Assembly (NCBI RefSeq): GCF_030408835.1
Contig: NZ_CP047357.1
Span: 1,488,001 to 1,552,000, forward strand
Length of the DNA: 64,000 nucleotides
Direction: 5' to 3'
Source: Corynebacterium freneyi
Lineage (GTDB): Bacteria > Actinomycetota > Actinomycetes > Mycobacteriales > Mycobacteriaceae
Part shown: piece by piece, positions 9,896-22,557 of the stretch
Numbering within the stretch: the stretch's first letter is position 1
Layout of the letters: the number at the start of each line of letters is the position of its first letter
Notes under the pieces: model-generated
Seen by the model: the letters and a program-made list of their open reading frames with translations, nothing else
Database searches by the model: none
Told to the model about the DNA's origin: nothing
Translations under genes and position numbers: made by a program

Positions 9896-10981
9896 ATGCC
9901 CCTGTTCACCGACCTCGTCGCCGCGTCGGCGCTGTCGCCGGACCAGGCGATGCGCACCGCCATCGCCGCAGCCGAGCGCGTGCGCGGCACCACGTCGCCG
10001 AACCCGCCCGTCGGTTGCGTCATCCTCGACGCCTCCGGCATTCCGGTCGCCGTCGCCGGCACCGATCCGGTCGGCGGACCCCACGCCGAGGCCCAGGCCC
10101 TGGAAGCGGCCGGGGAGCGGGCCCGGGGAGGCACGGCCGTCGTCACGCTCGAGCCCTGCCACCACCACGGGCGCACCGGCCCGTGCACCGGGGAACTGCT
10201 CGACGCCGGAGTGGCGAAGGTCATCTACGGCGTCGCGGATCCCAACCCCGTCGCCGCCGGCGGGGCGGACTGGCTCGACGCCAGGGGAGTCACCGTCATC
10301 GGCGGGACCCTGCGCGGCGAGATCGCCGACGGCGTCCTGCGCCCGTGGCTGCACTGGCAGGCCACCCGCCGCCCGCACATCACCTTGAAGACCGCCGGCA
10401 CCGTCGACGGACTCGCCGCCGCCACGGACGGCTCCTCGCAGTGGATCACCGGTGAAGCGGCCCGGGCGCGAGTCCACGTCGACCGTTCGCGCCGCGACGC
10501 CATCATCGTCGGCACCGGCACCGTCCTCGCCGACGACCCGCGACTGACCGCCCGCGACCCGCAGGGAGTTCCGTACCCCAACCAGCCGCTGCGCGTGGCA
10601 GTGGGCCGCAAGGAAATCCCGGAGGACGCCGCCATCCGCGGGGGGTTCCTGCCGGGCGAGCGCGTCGATCCGGCGATCGCGTCGACCGACATGTTCCGGC
10701 ACATCCAAACCCGCGACATGTCCCAGGTCGTCGACGTCCTCGCCGACCTCGGCATGATCGACGTCCTCGTCGAGGGCGGCCCCCGACTGGCCGGCGCGTT
10801 CCTGGAGGCCGGCCTGGTCGACGCCGTCGAGTCCTACATCGCGCCGGGGCTGCTCGGGGCGGGCACCGCGGTGGTGGACACCGGAGCGGCGACGACCGTC
10901 GACGACATCGTCCGGTTCCGCACCGTCGGCGTCGAACTGCTCGGCGACGACGTGCTCGTCAGGTCCGTGCGCCGCAATTGA
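9896..10981 (+). CDS. ribD: Riboflavin biosynthesis deaminase/reductase RibD
   Basis: Second and third steps of riboflavin synthesis: deamination of the pyrimidine from GTP, then NADPH-dependent reduction of its ribosyl chain. The 361-residue protein has an N-terminal zinc deaminase domain (about 15-145) with PPVGCVI, PHAEAQAL (zinc His and catalytic Glu) and PCHHHGRTGPC (zinc Cys pair). The C-terminal reductase domain (about 155-360) includes RPHITLKTAGTVDG, IIVGTGTVLADDPRLTARD and VLVEGGPRLAGAFLEAGLVD. It lies 46 bases after rpe and 150 bases before ribE. Confidence 0.95.
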   Translation: MPLFTDLVAASALSPDQAMRTAIAAAERVRGTTSPNPPVGCVILDASGIPVAVAGTDPVGGPHAEAQALEAAGERARGGTAVVTLEPCHHHGRTGPCTGELLDAGVAKVIYGVADPNPVAAGGADWLDARGVTVIGGTLRGEIADGVLRPWLHWQATRRPHITLKTAGTVDGLAAATDGSSQWITGEAARARVHVDRSRRDAIIVGTGTVLADDPRLTARDPQGVPYPNQPLRVAVGRKEIPEDAAIRGGFLPGERVDPAIASTDMFRHIQTRDMSQVVDVLADLGMIDVLVEGGPRLAGAFLEAGLVDAVESYIAPGLLGAGTAVVDTGAATTVDDIVRFRTVGVELLGDDVLVRSVRRN

Positions 10982-11131
10982 TCGTCGAGGCTCGGCCGAT
11001 CGCCGCATGACCCCGCGTGCCGGACGGGCCCGAGCCGAACCGATCAATACCGTTCACAACCGAACACACACCAATCGAAGAAACCCACGCCGGAGACGCC
11101 GGCACCGAACACCAGAGAGGAACGACCACCC
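10982..11131 (+). other. Gap between ribD and ribE
   Basis: 150 bases, richer in A and C than the flanking genes. I looked for the conserved elements of an FMN riboswitch and saw none. A short inverted repeat (GCCGG ... CCGGC, about 11090-11104) is the only structure noted. It may hold a promoter for ribE-ribBA-ribH. Confidence 0.3.
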
Positions 11132-11731
11132 GTGTTCACCGGAATCGTCGAGGAGCTCGGCCGCGTGGCCGCGATCGAGGACCAGGGCGACGCCATTCGC
11201 CTCACCATCGGCTGCACGACCGCGGTCTCCGACGCCAAGCTCGGCGACTCCATCGCAGTCAACGGAGTGTGCTTGACCGTCGCCGAGTTCGACGAGACCG
11301 GCTTCACCGCCGACGTCATGCAGGAATCCCTGGACCGCACCAGCCTGGGCGGTCTCGCCGTGGGCTCGCCCGTCAACCTCGAACGCGCCGTCGCCGCCGG
11401 CGCACGCCTCGGCGGCCACATCGTCCAGGGCCACGTCGACGGCACCGGCGCGATCGTGTCGCGCACGCCCGGCGAGCACTGGGAGGTCGTTCGCATCTCG
11501 CTTCCCGACGACCTCGACCGCTACGTCGTCGAAAAGGGATCGATCGCCGTGGACGGCACGTCGCTGACCGTCTCGGCCCTCGGCGGCGACGCCGGTGCGC
11601 GGTGGTTCGAGGTCAGCCTCATCCCGACGACGCTGGCCGACACCGTCCTGGGCACGCTCGACGCCGGCGCGACGGTGAATCTGGAGGTCGACGCGGTGGC
11701 CAAGTACATCGAGAAATTGCTGCCCCGATAA
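11132..11731 (+). CDS. ribE: Riboflavin synthase, alpha chain
   Basis: Last step of riboflavin synthesis: dismutation of two 6,7-dimethyl-8-ribityllumazine molecules. The 199-residue protein consists of two similar lumazine-binding barrels. It begins with [10 protein letters not shown], the family signature; the second copy starts near residue 98 with [12 protein letters not shown]. The GTG start at 11132 gives exactly this N-terminus. It is four bases from ribBA and belongs to the ribE-ribBA-ribH operon. Confidence 0.94.
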   Translation: MFTGIVEELGRVAAIEDQGDAIRLTIGCTTAVSDAKLGDSIAVNGVCLTVAEFDETGFTADVMQESLDRTSLGGLAVGSPVNLERAVAAGARLGGHIVQGHVDGTGAIVSRTPGEHWEVVRISLPDDLDRYVVEKGSIAVDGTSLTVSALGGDAGARWFEVSLIPTTLADTVLGTLDAGATVNLEVDAVAKYIEKLLPR

Positions 11732-11735
11732 GCTC

Positions 11736-13471
<1,736 letters not shown>

Positions 13472-13476
13472 ACGAC

Positions 13477-13962
13477 GTGAGCGACAACAAGAGCGACAAC
13501 AAGACGGCCGACCGCACGGATTCGGGCTGGGAGCTGGAGGTCACCTCCAGGACCATGAAGCTGTGGGCCTGGGGCTCGGTGGCGGTGGTCATGGCGGTGC
13601 ACATCTTCATGGGCTTCGTCGTCGACGTCGGCGACACCGGCGCCCAGGTCACGCCGATCGACGTGCTGGCGTTTCCGATTCTGGGCCTGGTCATCTCCGC
13701 CGCATGCCTGCTGATGCTGCGTCCCCGCGTGCGCGTCAACTCCCGCGGCGTCGAGGTCCGCAACTTCCTGGGCGCCCGGTTCTACCCGTGGGACGTCGTC
13801 CACGGCCTGAGCTTCCCGGCCGATTCCCGGTGGGCCCGCCTGGAGCTGCCCGAGTTCGAGTTCGTGCCCATGTGGGCGCTGCAGGCCCGCGACGGCGCCG
13901 CAGTCGTGGAGGCCGTGCGCCGCTTCCGCGAACTCGAGGACCGCTACATGCCGGAAGACTGA
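13477..13962 (+). CDS. PH-domain membrane protein
   Basis: 161-residue protein of unknown role. After a polar tail (1-25) there are two predicted membrane helices (about 29-49 and 60-82). A short PH-like domain of the actinobacterial PF10756 type follows on the cytoplasmic side, with [20 protein letters not shown] and the [12 protein letters not shown] segment typical of bacterial PH families. It is linked to ribH upstream (five bases) and its stop codon shares one base with the uvrC start. GAGGAG at 13463-13468, inside the end of ribH, serves as ribosome binding site. From memory, actinobacteria often carry such a gene in this position. Its function cannot be read from the sequence. Confidence 0.75.
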   Translation: MSDNKSDNKTADRTDSGWELEVTSRTMKLWAWGSVAVVMAVHIFMGFVVDVGDTGAQVTPIDVLAFPILGLVISAACLLMLRPRVRVNSRGVEVRNFLGARFYPWDVVHGLSFPADSRWARLELPEFEFVPMWALQARDGAAVVEAVRRFRELEDRYMPED

Positions 13963-15995
13963 TGGCGGATCCCTCCACGTACCGCCCGGCGCCGGGGACC
14001 ATCCCGGTTGAGCCGGGCGTTTACCGTTTCCTCGACGACGGCGGCCGCGTCCTCTACGTCGGCAAGGCGAAGAACCTGCGCGCCCGGCTGTCGAACTATT
14101 TCCAGGACGTCGCGAATCTGCACCCGCGCACGCGGCAAATGGTGCTGTCGGCGTCGAAGGTGATCTGGACCGTCGTGCGCACCGAGGTCGAGGCTCTCCA
14201 ACTGGAGTACACCTGGATCAAGCGCTACGACCCGCGGTTCAACGTCATGTACCGCGACGACAAGAGCTACCCGATGCTGGCCGTCAGCGTCGGCGAGCAG
14301 TTCCCGAGGATGTTCCTCTACCGCGGCCCGCGCCGCAAGGGCGTCCGGTACTTCGGCCCTTATTCCCACGCCTGGGCCATCCGGGAAACGCTCGACCTGC
14401 TCATCCGGGTGTTCCCGGCCCGCACGTGTTCGAAGGGCGTCTTCAACCGTCATCAGCAGCTGGGCCGGCCCTGCCTGCTCGGGTACATCGACAAGTGCTC
14501 GGCGCCCTGCGTCGGTCGGGTGTCGGCCGCGGAGCACCGCGAGATCGTCGACGGCTTCATCTCCTTCATGGCCGGCAACACCGGGCCGCTGACCGCGCAG
14601 CTGCGCCGGGACATGAACGCCGCCGCCGAGGAGCTCGACTTCGAAAAGGCCGCGAAGATCCGCGACGATCTCGCCGCGGTGGAGAAGGTCATGGAAAAGC
14701 AGGCCGTCGTCCTCGGCGACGCCACCGACGCGGACTTCATCGCCTTCGCCACCGACGAGTTGGAGGCGGCGGTGCAGATCTTCCACGTCCGCCGGGGCCG
14801 CATCCACGGCCAGCGCGGCTGGGTCGTCGAAAAGTCCGGCGACTCGGAGACCGGTCCGTTGCCGGACGACGCGCCGGATCCCGCGTTGCCGAAGTTGCTG
14901 TCCACGTTCCTCACGCAGTTCTACGGCGACGCCGCCGAGCACGCGAAGGTCGACGGAGACGACTCCAACGGAGCCGCCGACGCCGTGCCGCGGCAGATTC
15001 TCGTCCAGGTCTCGCCGGAAAACGCGGATGAGGTCGAAAGCTTCCTGCGCGACATCCGCGGCACCGCCGTCGACGTCCACGTTCCCCAACGCGGCGACAA
15101 GAAGGCCCTGTTGGAGACCGTCCACCGAAACGCGGTCGAGGCCCTGGCCCAGCACAAGATCAAGCGCAGCGGCGACCTCACCGCCCGCTCCCAGGCATTG
15201 GAGGGCATTCGCGACGCGCTGTTCATGGACGAGGCCCCGCTGCGCATCGAATGCACGGACATCTCGCACATCCAGGGCACAGACGTCGTGGCCTCACTCG
15301 TCGTCTTCGAAGACGGTCTGCCCCGCAAGGTCGACTACCGCCGCTACCGCATCAAGGACGCCGCCGGCGATGGCCGCTCCGACGACGTCGCCTCCATCGC
15401 GGAGGTCGTTCGCCGCCGCTTCCGCCGCCACGCCGAAGACAAGCTCGCCGTGCCCGACGACGAATCGGTCATGTTCGAGGAAGAGGCTGCGGGAGAGTCC
15501 GACGGGTCGTCGCAAAGCGTCGTGGAGGAGTCGGTCAGCGGGCGCAAGTTCGCCTACCCGCCGAACCTGTTCATCGTCGACGGCGGTGCGCCCCAAGTCG
15601 CCGCCGCGCAGGAGGTCCTCGACGACCTCGGCGTCACCGACGTCACCCTCGTCGGACTGGCCAAGCGACTCGAGGAAATCTGGGTGCCCGGCGACGACGA
15701 ACCGGTGATCCTGCCGCGCAACTCCGAGGCGATGTACCTCATGCAGCGCATCCGCGACGAAGCCCACCGCTTCGCCATCGGCTACCACCGGCAGCAGCGG
15801 TCCAAGCGCATGCGGGCCTCGGTCCTCGACGACATCAAGGGCCTGGGGCCGCAGCGCAGGTCGGAACTGGTCAAGCACTTCGGCTCGGTGGCCAAGCTCA
15901 AGCGCGCCACCGTCGACGAGATCCGCGAAGTGCCCGGATTCGGCCCCGCCCTGGCGCAGTCCGTGCACGAAGCGCTGCACGGCGATCGCACGTAG
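13962..15995 (+). CDS. uvrC: Excinuclease ABC subunit C
   Basis: Makes both incisions during nucleotide excision repair. The 677-residue protein has the GIY-YIG nuclease domain at the N-terminus (about 14-95, [21 protein letters not shown]). A Cys-rich region follows (about 145-190), then the UVR helix motif that binds UvrB ([16 protein letters not shown], about 228). Next come the RNase-H-like 5' nuclease domain (around 385-580, [20 protein letters not shown] and [11 protein letters not shown]) and C-terminal helix-hairpin-helix motifs (about 620-677). A poorly conserved acidic insert lies at about 500-525. The ATG overlaps the previous stop codon by one base. The gene heads the conserved uvrC-rapZ-yvcK-whiA cluster. 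Confidence 0.96.
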   Translation: MADPSTYRPAPGTIPVEPGVYRFLDDGGRVLYVGKAKNLRARLSNYFQDVANLHPRTRQMVLSASKVIWTVVRTEVEALQLEYTWIKRYDPRFNVMYRDDKSYPMLAVSVGEQFPRMFLYRGPRRKGVRYFGPYSHAWAIRETLDLLIRVFPARTCSKGVFNRHQQLGRPCLLGYIDKCSAPCVGRVSAAEHREIVDGFISFMAGNTGPLTAQLRRDMNAAAEELDFEKAAKIRDDLAAVEKVMEKQAVVLGDATDADFIAFATDELEAAVQIFHVRRGRIHGQRGWVVEKSGDSETGPLPDDAPDPALPKLLSTFLTQFYGDAAEHAKVDGDDSNGAADAVPRQILVQVSPENADEVESFLRDIRGTAVDVHVPQRGDKKALLETVHRNAVEALAQHKIKRSGDLTARSQALEGIRDALFMDEAPLRIECTDISHIQGTDVVASLVVFEDGLPRKVDYRRYRIKDAAGDGRSDDVASIAEVVRRRFRRHAEDKLAVPDDESVMFEEEAAGESDGSSQSVVEESVSGRKFAYPPNLFIVDGGAPQVAAAQEVLDDLGVTDVTLVGLAKRLEEIWVPGDDEPVILPRNSEAMYLMQRIRDEAHRFAIGYHRQQRSKRMRASVLDDIKGLGPQRRSELVKHFGSVAKLKRATVDEIREVPGFGPALAQSVHEALHGDRT

Positions 15996-15998
15996 GGT
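15993..15998 (+). promoter_or_regulatory. -10 element made partly from the uvrC stop codon, leaderless rapZ
   Basis: TAGGGT ends six bases before the rapZ ATG, and its first three bases are the uvrC stop codon. There is no Shine-Dalgarno sequence between, so a leaderless rapZ transcript is likely in addition to read-through from uvrC. Confidence 0.5.
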
Positions 15999-16004
15999 GG
16001 ACGC

Positions 16005-16898
16005 ATGACCACAGTCAACGCCGGTGCAGCAGAACCCGACACGTCACTGGTCCTCATCACGGGCATGTCCGGGTCCGGCCGCAACACCGCCGCAGCCGTC
16101 CTCGAGGAAATGGGCTGGTACGTCGCCGACAACCTGCCGCCCGAGTTGATCATGCGCATGGTGGAGCTCTCCTTCGAGGCGGATTCGCCCGTGGAGCGCC
16201 TCGCCATCGTCACCGACGTGCGGTCCCGCGCCTTCGCCGGTTCGCTCGGCGACGTCCTGGACCGGCTGCACGAAAGCGGCCGCCGGCCGATGGTGATCTT
16301 CCTCGACGCCGACGACGACACGCTCATCGCCCGCTACGACTCGGTCCGCCGCACGCACCCGCTGCAGGAATCCGGGACGCTGACCCAGGGCATCGAGCGG
16401 GAGCGGCAGATGCTCGCCGGCATCAAGGCCATGTCGGACCTTGTGCTGGACACGTCGCGGATGTCCGTCCACGACCTGCGCCGCGCGCTGGAGGTCCACT
16501 TCTCGGATCCGGCGTCGCGCGGACAGCGGGTGACCATCCAATCCTTCGGTTTCAAGCACGGCGCCCCGCGCGACGCCGACCTGCTGCTCGACGTCCGTTT
16601 CCTGCCCAACCCGTACTGGGTGCCGGGCCTGCGGTCGGGTCGCGGCACGGACCGGGAGGTGGCCGCCTACGTGCTCGAGCAGGAGGACGCCCCGCGCTGG
16701 CTGGACACCGTCGAGCAGCTCGTTTCGGTGATCCTGCCCGGGTACCGCCGCGAGGGAAAGAACCACATGTCCATCGCCATCGGCTGCACCGGCGGCCACC
16801 ACCGCAGCGTTGCCATGTCGGAGGCGCTGGGCCGCAGGCTCGGCGAGTTCAACGGCATCGACGTCAACGTCATCCACCGCGACATCGAGCGGGGTTGA
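16005..16898 (+). CDS. rapZ: RapZ/YvcJ family nucleotide-binding protein
   Basis: In E. coli RapZ is an RNase adapter that controls glucosamine-6-phosphate synthase through a small RNA; in Gram-positive bacteria (YvcJ) the role is unclear. The 297-residue protein has a Walker-A-like GMSGSGRNTAA (about 20-30), the VADNLPPELI motif and the LDADDDTLIARYDSVRRTHPL segment. Its C-terminal half contains QSFGFKHGAPRDADLLLDVRFLPN (shortened here to its recognisable parts QSFGFKHG and DVRFLPNPYW) and IGCTGGHHRSV, the strongest family signature. It lies between uvrC and yvcK, the standard actinobacterial order. Confidence 0.92.
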   Translation: MTTVNAGAAEPDTSLVLITGMSGSGRNTAAAVLEEMGWYVADNLPPELIMRMVELSFEADSPVERLAIVTDVRSRAFAGSLGDVLDRLHESGRRPMVIFLDADDDTLIARYDSVRRTHPLQESGTLTQGIERERQMLAGIKAMSDLVLDTSRMSVHDLRRALEVHFSDPASRGQRVTIQSFGFKHGAPRDADLLLDVRFLPNPYWVPGLRSGRGTDREVAAYVLEQEDAPRWLDTVEQLVSVILPGYRREGKNHMSIAIGCTGGHHRSVAMSEALGRRLGEFNGIDVNVIHRDIERG

Positions 16899-16960
16899 CC
16901 GGGAGCGCCGTTTTCGCCGCCGGATCCCGATTCGACTCGACCCCAGAGGAGCCTTACCCC

Positions 16961-17914
16961 ATGACCGCCATCACGAGCCTCGGCGGAGGCCACGGGCTGT
17001 TCGCGACGCTGCGCGCCGTCCGCCGCATCGCCGAGGACGTCACCGCCGTGGTCACGGTCGCCGACGACGGCGGCTCGTCCGGACGCCTGCGTCGCGAGCT
17101 GGGCCAGATCCCGCCGGGCGATCTGCGCATGGCGTTGGCGGCGCTGTCTGCGGAGGACGAGCGCGGGAAGCTGTGGGAGGAGGTCCTGCAGCACCGGTTC
17201 GGCGGCACGGGCGCGCTGGCCGGGCATGCGGTGGGCAATCTCATCATCGCGGGGTTGACCAGCGTGCTCGGCAGCGAGGTCGCCGCGCTCGACGAGGTCG
17301 GTTCTCTGTTGGGCATCTACGGCCGGGTGCTGCCGATGTCGCCGCTGCCGTTGGACATCGAGGCGGAGGTCGTGGGCCTGGAGGACGACGCCCGCGTGGT
17401 GCGCCCCGTGCGCGGTCAGGTCGCCGTCGCCACGACGCCGGGTCAGGTGCGGCGCATCCGGTTGATCCCGGAGCAGCCGCCGGCCACGCCGGACGCGGTG
17501 GACGCGATCCTCGCCGCGGACATGGTCACGCTCGGCCCGGGTTCGTGGTTCACGTCGGTGCTGCCGCATCTGCAGGTGCCGGAGTTGGTGCAGGCGTTGC
17601 GGGACACGACGGCGCATCGGGTGGTCGTTCTCAACCTGTCGTCGGAGCCGGGGGAGACCGCGGGCTTTTCGTCGGAACGTCACCTGCACATGCTGGCCCA
17701 GCATGCGCCGGATCTGACGCTGGACACCATCCTCGTCGACGAGTCGACGATGGGCGGCCGGTCCGAGCGCGGGTACCTGGAGCGGGCGGCGGCGACGCTG
17801 TCGGCGGAGGTGGTGTACGCCGACGTGCGCGAGCTTGACGACGACGGCGGGTGGACGGAGCGGCACGACCCCGTGAAGGTCGCCTCCGCACTGGGGGAAT
17901 TGCTGGCCCGGTAG
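16961..17914 (+). CDS. yvcK: YvcK/CofD-like protein
   Basis: Member of the YvcK family, which binds UDP-sugars and is needed for normal cell wall synthesis on gluconeogenic carbon sources in Bacillus and mycobacteria. The 317-residue protein begins with ITSLGGGHGLFATLRAVRR. It contains VADDGGSSGRLRRELGQIPP (about 33-52), the sugar-nucleotide site, then GHAVGNLIIAGL and LGPGSWFTSVLPHL. The ATG at 16961 gives the family N-terminus and has AGAGGAG about ten bases upstream. It is co-directional with rapZ (62-base gap) and whiA (60-base gap). Confidence 0.92.
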   Translation: MTAITSLGGGHGLFATLRAVRRIAEDVTAVVTVADDGGSSGRLRRELGQIPPGDLRMALAALSAEDERGKLWEEVLQHRFGGTGALAGHAVGNLIIAGLTSVLGSEVAALDEVGSLLGIYGRVLPMSPLPLDIEAEVVGLEDDARVVRPVRGQVAVATTPGQVRRIRLIPEQPPATPDAVDAILAADMVTLGPGSWFTSVLPHLQVPELVQALRDTTAHRVVVLNLSSEPGETAGFSSERHLHMLAQHAPDLTLDTILVDESTMGGRSERGYLERAAATLSAEVVYADVRELDDDGGWTERHDPVKVASALGELLAR

Positions 17915-17924
17915 GCGGGGTCGC

Positions 17925-17930
17925 TAGACT
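17925..17930 (+). promoter_or_regulatory. Candidate -10 element for whiA
   Basis: TAGACT lies 44 bases before the whiA start, giving a short leader that contains AGGAGAG (17961-17967) as ribosome binding site. Confidence 0.45.
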
Positions 17931-17974
17931 GCGCTGCACGGCGAACGGGTCGCCGACGTGAGGAGAGTGCCCAC

Positions 17975-18958
17975 ATGGCGTTGACGCCGAAGGTGAAGGA
18001 TGAGCTGGCGCGCGTGCCGGTCAACCAGGACAACGCGAAGTCGGCCGAGGTCGCCGCGCTGCTGCGGTTCGCCGGCGGGCTCCACCTGGTCGCCGGGCGC
18101 ATCGTCATCGAGGCCGAGGTCGACTCGGGCGCAGTGGCGCGTCGGCTGCGCGGCATGATCGATTCGCTGTTCGGCATAGAGCCGGAGCTTCAGGTGCTCA
18201 GCCCGGGCGGGCTGCGCAAAACCGCGCGCTACATCGTGCGCGTGTCGGAGGGCGGGGAGGAGCTCGCCCGCCGCACCGGCCTGATCGACCGCGCGGGTCG
18301 GCCCGTGCGCGGTCTGCCGCCGAAGGTCATCGGCGGCACCGTCCTCGACGCCGAGGCGGCGTGGCGCGGTGCCTTCCTCGCCCACGGTTCGCTCACCGAG
18401 CCGGGGCGGTCCTCGGCGCTGGAGGTCACGTGCCCGTGCCCGGAAGCGGCGCTGGCCCTGGTGGGGTGTGCGCGTCGTCTGGGCATCGCCGCGAAGAGCA
18501 AGGAGACGCGCGGGGGAGACCGCGTGGTCATCCGCGACGGAGAGGCCATCGGCGCCCTGCTCACCCGCATGGGGGCGCAGACCACCCGCCTGGAGTGGGA
18601 GGAGCAACGCATGCGCCGCGAGGTGCGGGCGACGGCCAATCGCCTGGCGAACTTCGACGACGCGAACCTGCGCCGGTCGGCCCGTGCGGCCGTCGTGGCC
18701 GCCGCCCGGGTGGAGCGTGCGCTGGAGATCCTCGGCGACGACGTCCCGGAGCATCTGGTCACCGCCGGCGAGCTGCGCGTGGCGCACCGGCAGGCGTCGT
18801 TGGAGGAGCTCGGCCAGCTGGCCAATCCGCCGATGACGAAGGACGCCGTGGCCGGCCGCATCCGCCGTCTGCTGTCGATGGCGGATCGTCGCGCCGCGGA
18901 AACGGGCGTGCCGGACACGAATTCCGTGGTCACCGACGAGCTTTTCGACGAAGACTGA
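17975..18958 (+). CDS. whiA: DNA-binding regulator WhiA
   Basis: Transcription factor conserved in Gram-positive bacteria; in actinobacteria it works with WhiB-type proteins in cell division and septation. The 327-residue protein has a degenerate homing-endonuclease-like N-terminal domain (about 20-215, with [17 protein letters not shown] shown here as [13 protein letters not shown]). The C-terminal helix-turn-helix domain (about 230-315) includes [18 protein letters not shown] and the [20 protein letters not shown] stretch. Length is normal. It ends the uvrC-rapZ-yvcK-whiA cluster and is followed by a 276-base gap before gap. Confidence 0.95.
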   Translation: MALTPKVKDELARVPVNQDNAKSAEVAALLRFAGGLHLVAGRIVIEAEVDSGAVARRLRGMIDSLFGIEPELQVLSPGGLRKTARYIVRVSEGGEELARRTGLIDRAGRPVRGLPPKVIGGTVLDAEAAWRGAFLAHGSLTEPGRSSALEVTCPCPEAALALVGCARRLGIAAKSKETRGGDRVVIRDGEAIGALLTRMGAQTTRLEWEEQRMRREVRATANRLANFDDANLRRSARAAVVAAARVERALEILGDDVPEHLVTAGELRVAHRQASLEELGQLANPPMTKDAVAGRIRRLLSMADRRAAETGVPDTNSVVTDELFDED

Positions 18959-19095
18959 TCCGGGAGATCACCCCCGTCGACCTCCTCTCCGCCCCTTCTT
19001 CACGCCTTTTCCACGCCGTGGCGGTGGGCTCCAAAAGCATCGTCGTAAAGCACATTCGAGCCGAACGGGCATGCACCCCGCGCCGGATGTCCGTT

Positions 19096-19111
19096 GGTGA
19101 GGCGTCTCACT
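19096..19111 (+). promoter_or_regulatory. CRP/GlxR-type operator upstream of gap
   Basis: GGTGA-N6-TCACT matches eight of the ten fixed bases of the TGTGA-N6-TCACA site of cAMP-dependent CRP-family regulators (GlxR in corynebacteria). Its centre lies about 63 bases before the transcription start expected from the TACAAT at 19155, the classic class I activator position. Confidence 0.5.
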
Positions 19112-19154
19112 GGAATGCGGGCATTCCACCCCTGCGCATCGGCGGAACCCCACG

Positions 19155-19160
19155 TACAAT
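19155..19160 (+). promoter_or_regulatory. -10 element of the gap promoter
   Basis: TACAAT in the AT-richer part of the whiA-gap interval predicts a start near 19167 and a leader of about 68 bases. The -35 region is weak. Confidence 0.55.
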
Positions 19161-19210
19161 TCGAAATTGAACCAGTTGGCCCGGTTCCCGGGCCGTTGGG
19201 CAATTCTTAG

Positions 19211-20242
<1,032 letters not shown>

Positions 20243-20261
20243 GCTCACCGTTTCACCCACG

Positions 20262-20309
20262 ACCCCAGGGCCGGGGTGTGCCCGCGGGCGCACCCCGGCC
20301 CTGGGGTTT
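20262..20309 (+). terminator. Long perfect inverted repeat between gap and pgk
   Basis: ACCCCAGGGCCGGGGTG (20262-20278) and its exact complement (20291-20307) give a 17-base-pair stem. The central GCCCGCGGGC is itself self-complementary, so nearly the whole 46 bases is a palindrome. Only three T follow, so it could stop part of transcription or stabilise the gap message rather than end the operon. Confidence 0.6.
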
Positions 20310-20333
20310 CCCACAACGAAGGAAGAAACAGAC

Positions 20334-21545
20334 ATGACCGTCAAGACCCTGCAGGATCTTCTCGACGAAGGCGTCGAAGGCCGCTACGTGCTGGTCCGCT
20401 CGGACCTCAACGTCCCGCTCAAGGACGGCTCCATCACCGACCCGGGCCGCATCGACGCGTCCGTGCCGACCCTGAAGGCCCTGTCCGACGCCGGCGCCAA
20501 GGTCGTCGTCACCGCCCACCTGGGCCGCCCGAAGGGCGAGGTCAACCCCGAGCTGTCCCTCGCCCCGGTCGCCGAGGCGCTGTCCGAGCGCCTGGACCGC
20601 TACGTGGCCGTCGCCGGCGACGTCACCGGCGAGGACGCCCACGAGCGCGCCAACGGCCTCACCGACGGTGACGTGCTGCTGCTGGAGAACATCCGCTTCG
20701 ACGCGCGCGAGACCTCCAAGGACGAGTCCGAGCGCGAGGCCTTCGCCGCCGAGCTCGCCGCCCTGGTGCCGGAGGGCGCCTTCGTGTCCGACGGTTTCGG
20801 CGTGGTCCACCGCGCCCAGGCCTCGGTGTACGACGTGGCCAAGAAGCTGCCGCACTACGCCGGCGGCCTGGTCCAGTCCGAGCTGGAGGTGCTGCGCAAG
20901 GTCGCCGAGACCCCCGAGAAGCCCTACGCCGTGGTGCTGGGCGGATCGAAGGTCTCCGACAAGCTGGGCGTCATCGAGGCCCTGGCCCCGAAGGTCGACT
21001 ACCTGATCATCGGCGGCGGCATGTGCTTCACCTTCCTCGCCGCGCAGGGCCACTCCGTGGGCGGCTCGCTGCTGCAGGAGGAGATGATCGACACCTGCAA
21101 GGAGCTGATGGAGAAGTACGGCGACCAGCTGGTGCTGCCGACCGACGTCGTCGCCGCCTCCGCGTTCGCCGCCGACGCCGACCACAAGGTCGTCGCCGCC
21201 GACGCCATCCCGGAGGGTTGGATGGGCCTGGACATCGGGCCGGAATCCGCGAAGACCTTCGCCGAGAAGCTGGCCGGCACCAAGACCGTGTTCTGGAACG
21301 GCCCGATGGGCGTGTTCGAGATGGACGCGTTCGCCAACGGCACCCGCTTCGTCGCCCAGGCGATCATCGACGCGACCCGCGACAACGGCTGCTTCTCCGT
21401 CGTCGGCGGCGGCGACTCGGCCGCGGCCGTGCGCACCCTCGGCCTGGACGAGGACGGCTTCAGCCACATCTCCACCGGCGGCGGCGCCTCCCTCGAGTAC
21501 CTCGAGGGCAAGGACCTCCCCGGCGTCCAGGTGCTCGAGTCCTAG
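20334..21545 (+). CDS. pgk: Phosphoglycerate kinase
   Basis: Transfers phosphate from 1,3-bisphosphoglycerate to ADP. The 403-residue protein shows [15 protein letters not shown] (about 18-32), [24 protein letters not shown], the ADP-site [19 protein letters not shown] and the C-terminal [14 protein letters not shown] and [13 protein letters not shown]. It lies 91 bases after gap with the palindromic hairpin between. A second hairpin (21566-21600) separates it from tpiA. Confidence 0.97.
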   Translation: MTVKTLQDLLDEGVEGRYVLVRSDLNVPLKDGSITDPGRIDASVPTLKALSDAGAKVVVTAHLGRPKGEVNPELSLAPVAEALSERLDRYVAVAGDVTGEDAHERANGLTDGDVLLLENIRFDARETSKDESEREAFAAELAALVPEGAFVSDGFGVVHRAQASVYDVAKKLPHYAGGLVQSELEVLRKVAETPEKPYAVVLGGSKVSDKLGVIEALAPKVDYLIIGGGMCFTFLAAQGHSVGGSLLQEEMIDTCKELMEKYGDQLVLPTDVVAASAFAADADHKVVAADAIPEGWMGLDIGPESAKTFAEKLAGTKTVFWNGPMGVFEMDAFANGTRFVAQAIIDATRDNGCFSVVGGGDSAAAVRTLGLDEDGFSHISTGGGASLEYLEGKDLPGVQVLES

Positions 21546-21565
21546 CACCGCCCCTCGTTTTTAAG

Positions 21566-21600
21566 CGGGTGGCGCGCGCGTCACCGCCGCGCCGCCCGCA
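21566..21600 (+). other. Hairpin between pgk and tpiA
   Basis: GCGGGTGGCGCG (21566-21577) pairs with CGCGCCGCCCGC (21589-21600), twelve pairs with one U-G wobble. No T-run follows; it may be an mRNA-processing or partial-termination element. Confidence 0.45.
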
Positions 21601-21639
21601 CCCCATGTTTTTCGACCACCTCAGGAAGTGACACCCACA

Positions 21640-22422
<783 letters not shown>

Positions 22423-22450
22423 TTTCATCGGCCCCGTGCCGTCGTCGTCA

Positions 22451-22487
22451 CGCCCCGGCAACGTTTTCGCGTTGATCCGGGGCGTTT
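22451..22487 (+). terminator. Terminator-like hairpin after tpiA
   Basis: CGCCCCGG (22451-22458) pairs with CCGGGGCG (22477-22484). Inside, CAACG (22459-22463) pairs with CGTTG (22470-22474) around TTTTCG. Three T follow. It lies between tpiA and ppc and probably reduces read-through from the glycolytic genes. Confidence 0.65.
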
Positions 22488-22557
22488 CGCGCGGCGCGTG
22501 GCTTTACGACGGTCCGGCCGCGCCGGACGTGCACCCGACATGACAGGAGAAGCCAGC

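Noticed and set aside
10982..11131. FMN riboswitch before ribE or ribD
   Set aside because: The conserved FMN-element sequences could not be found in either interval.
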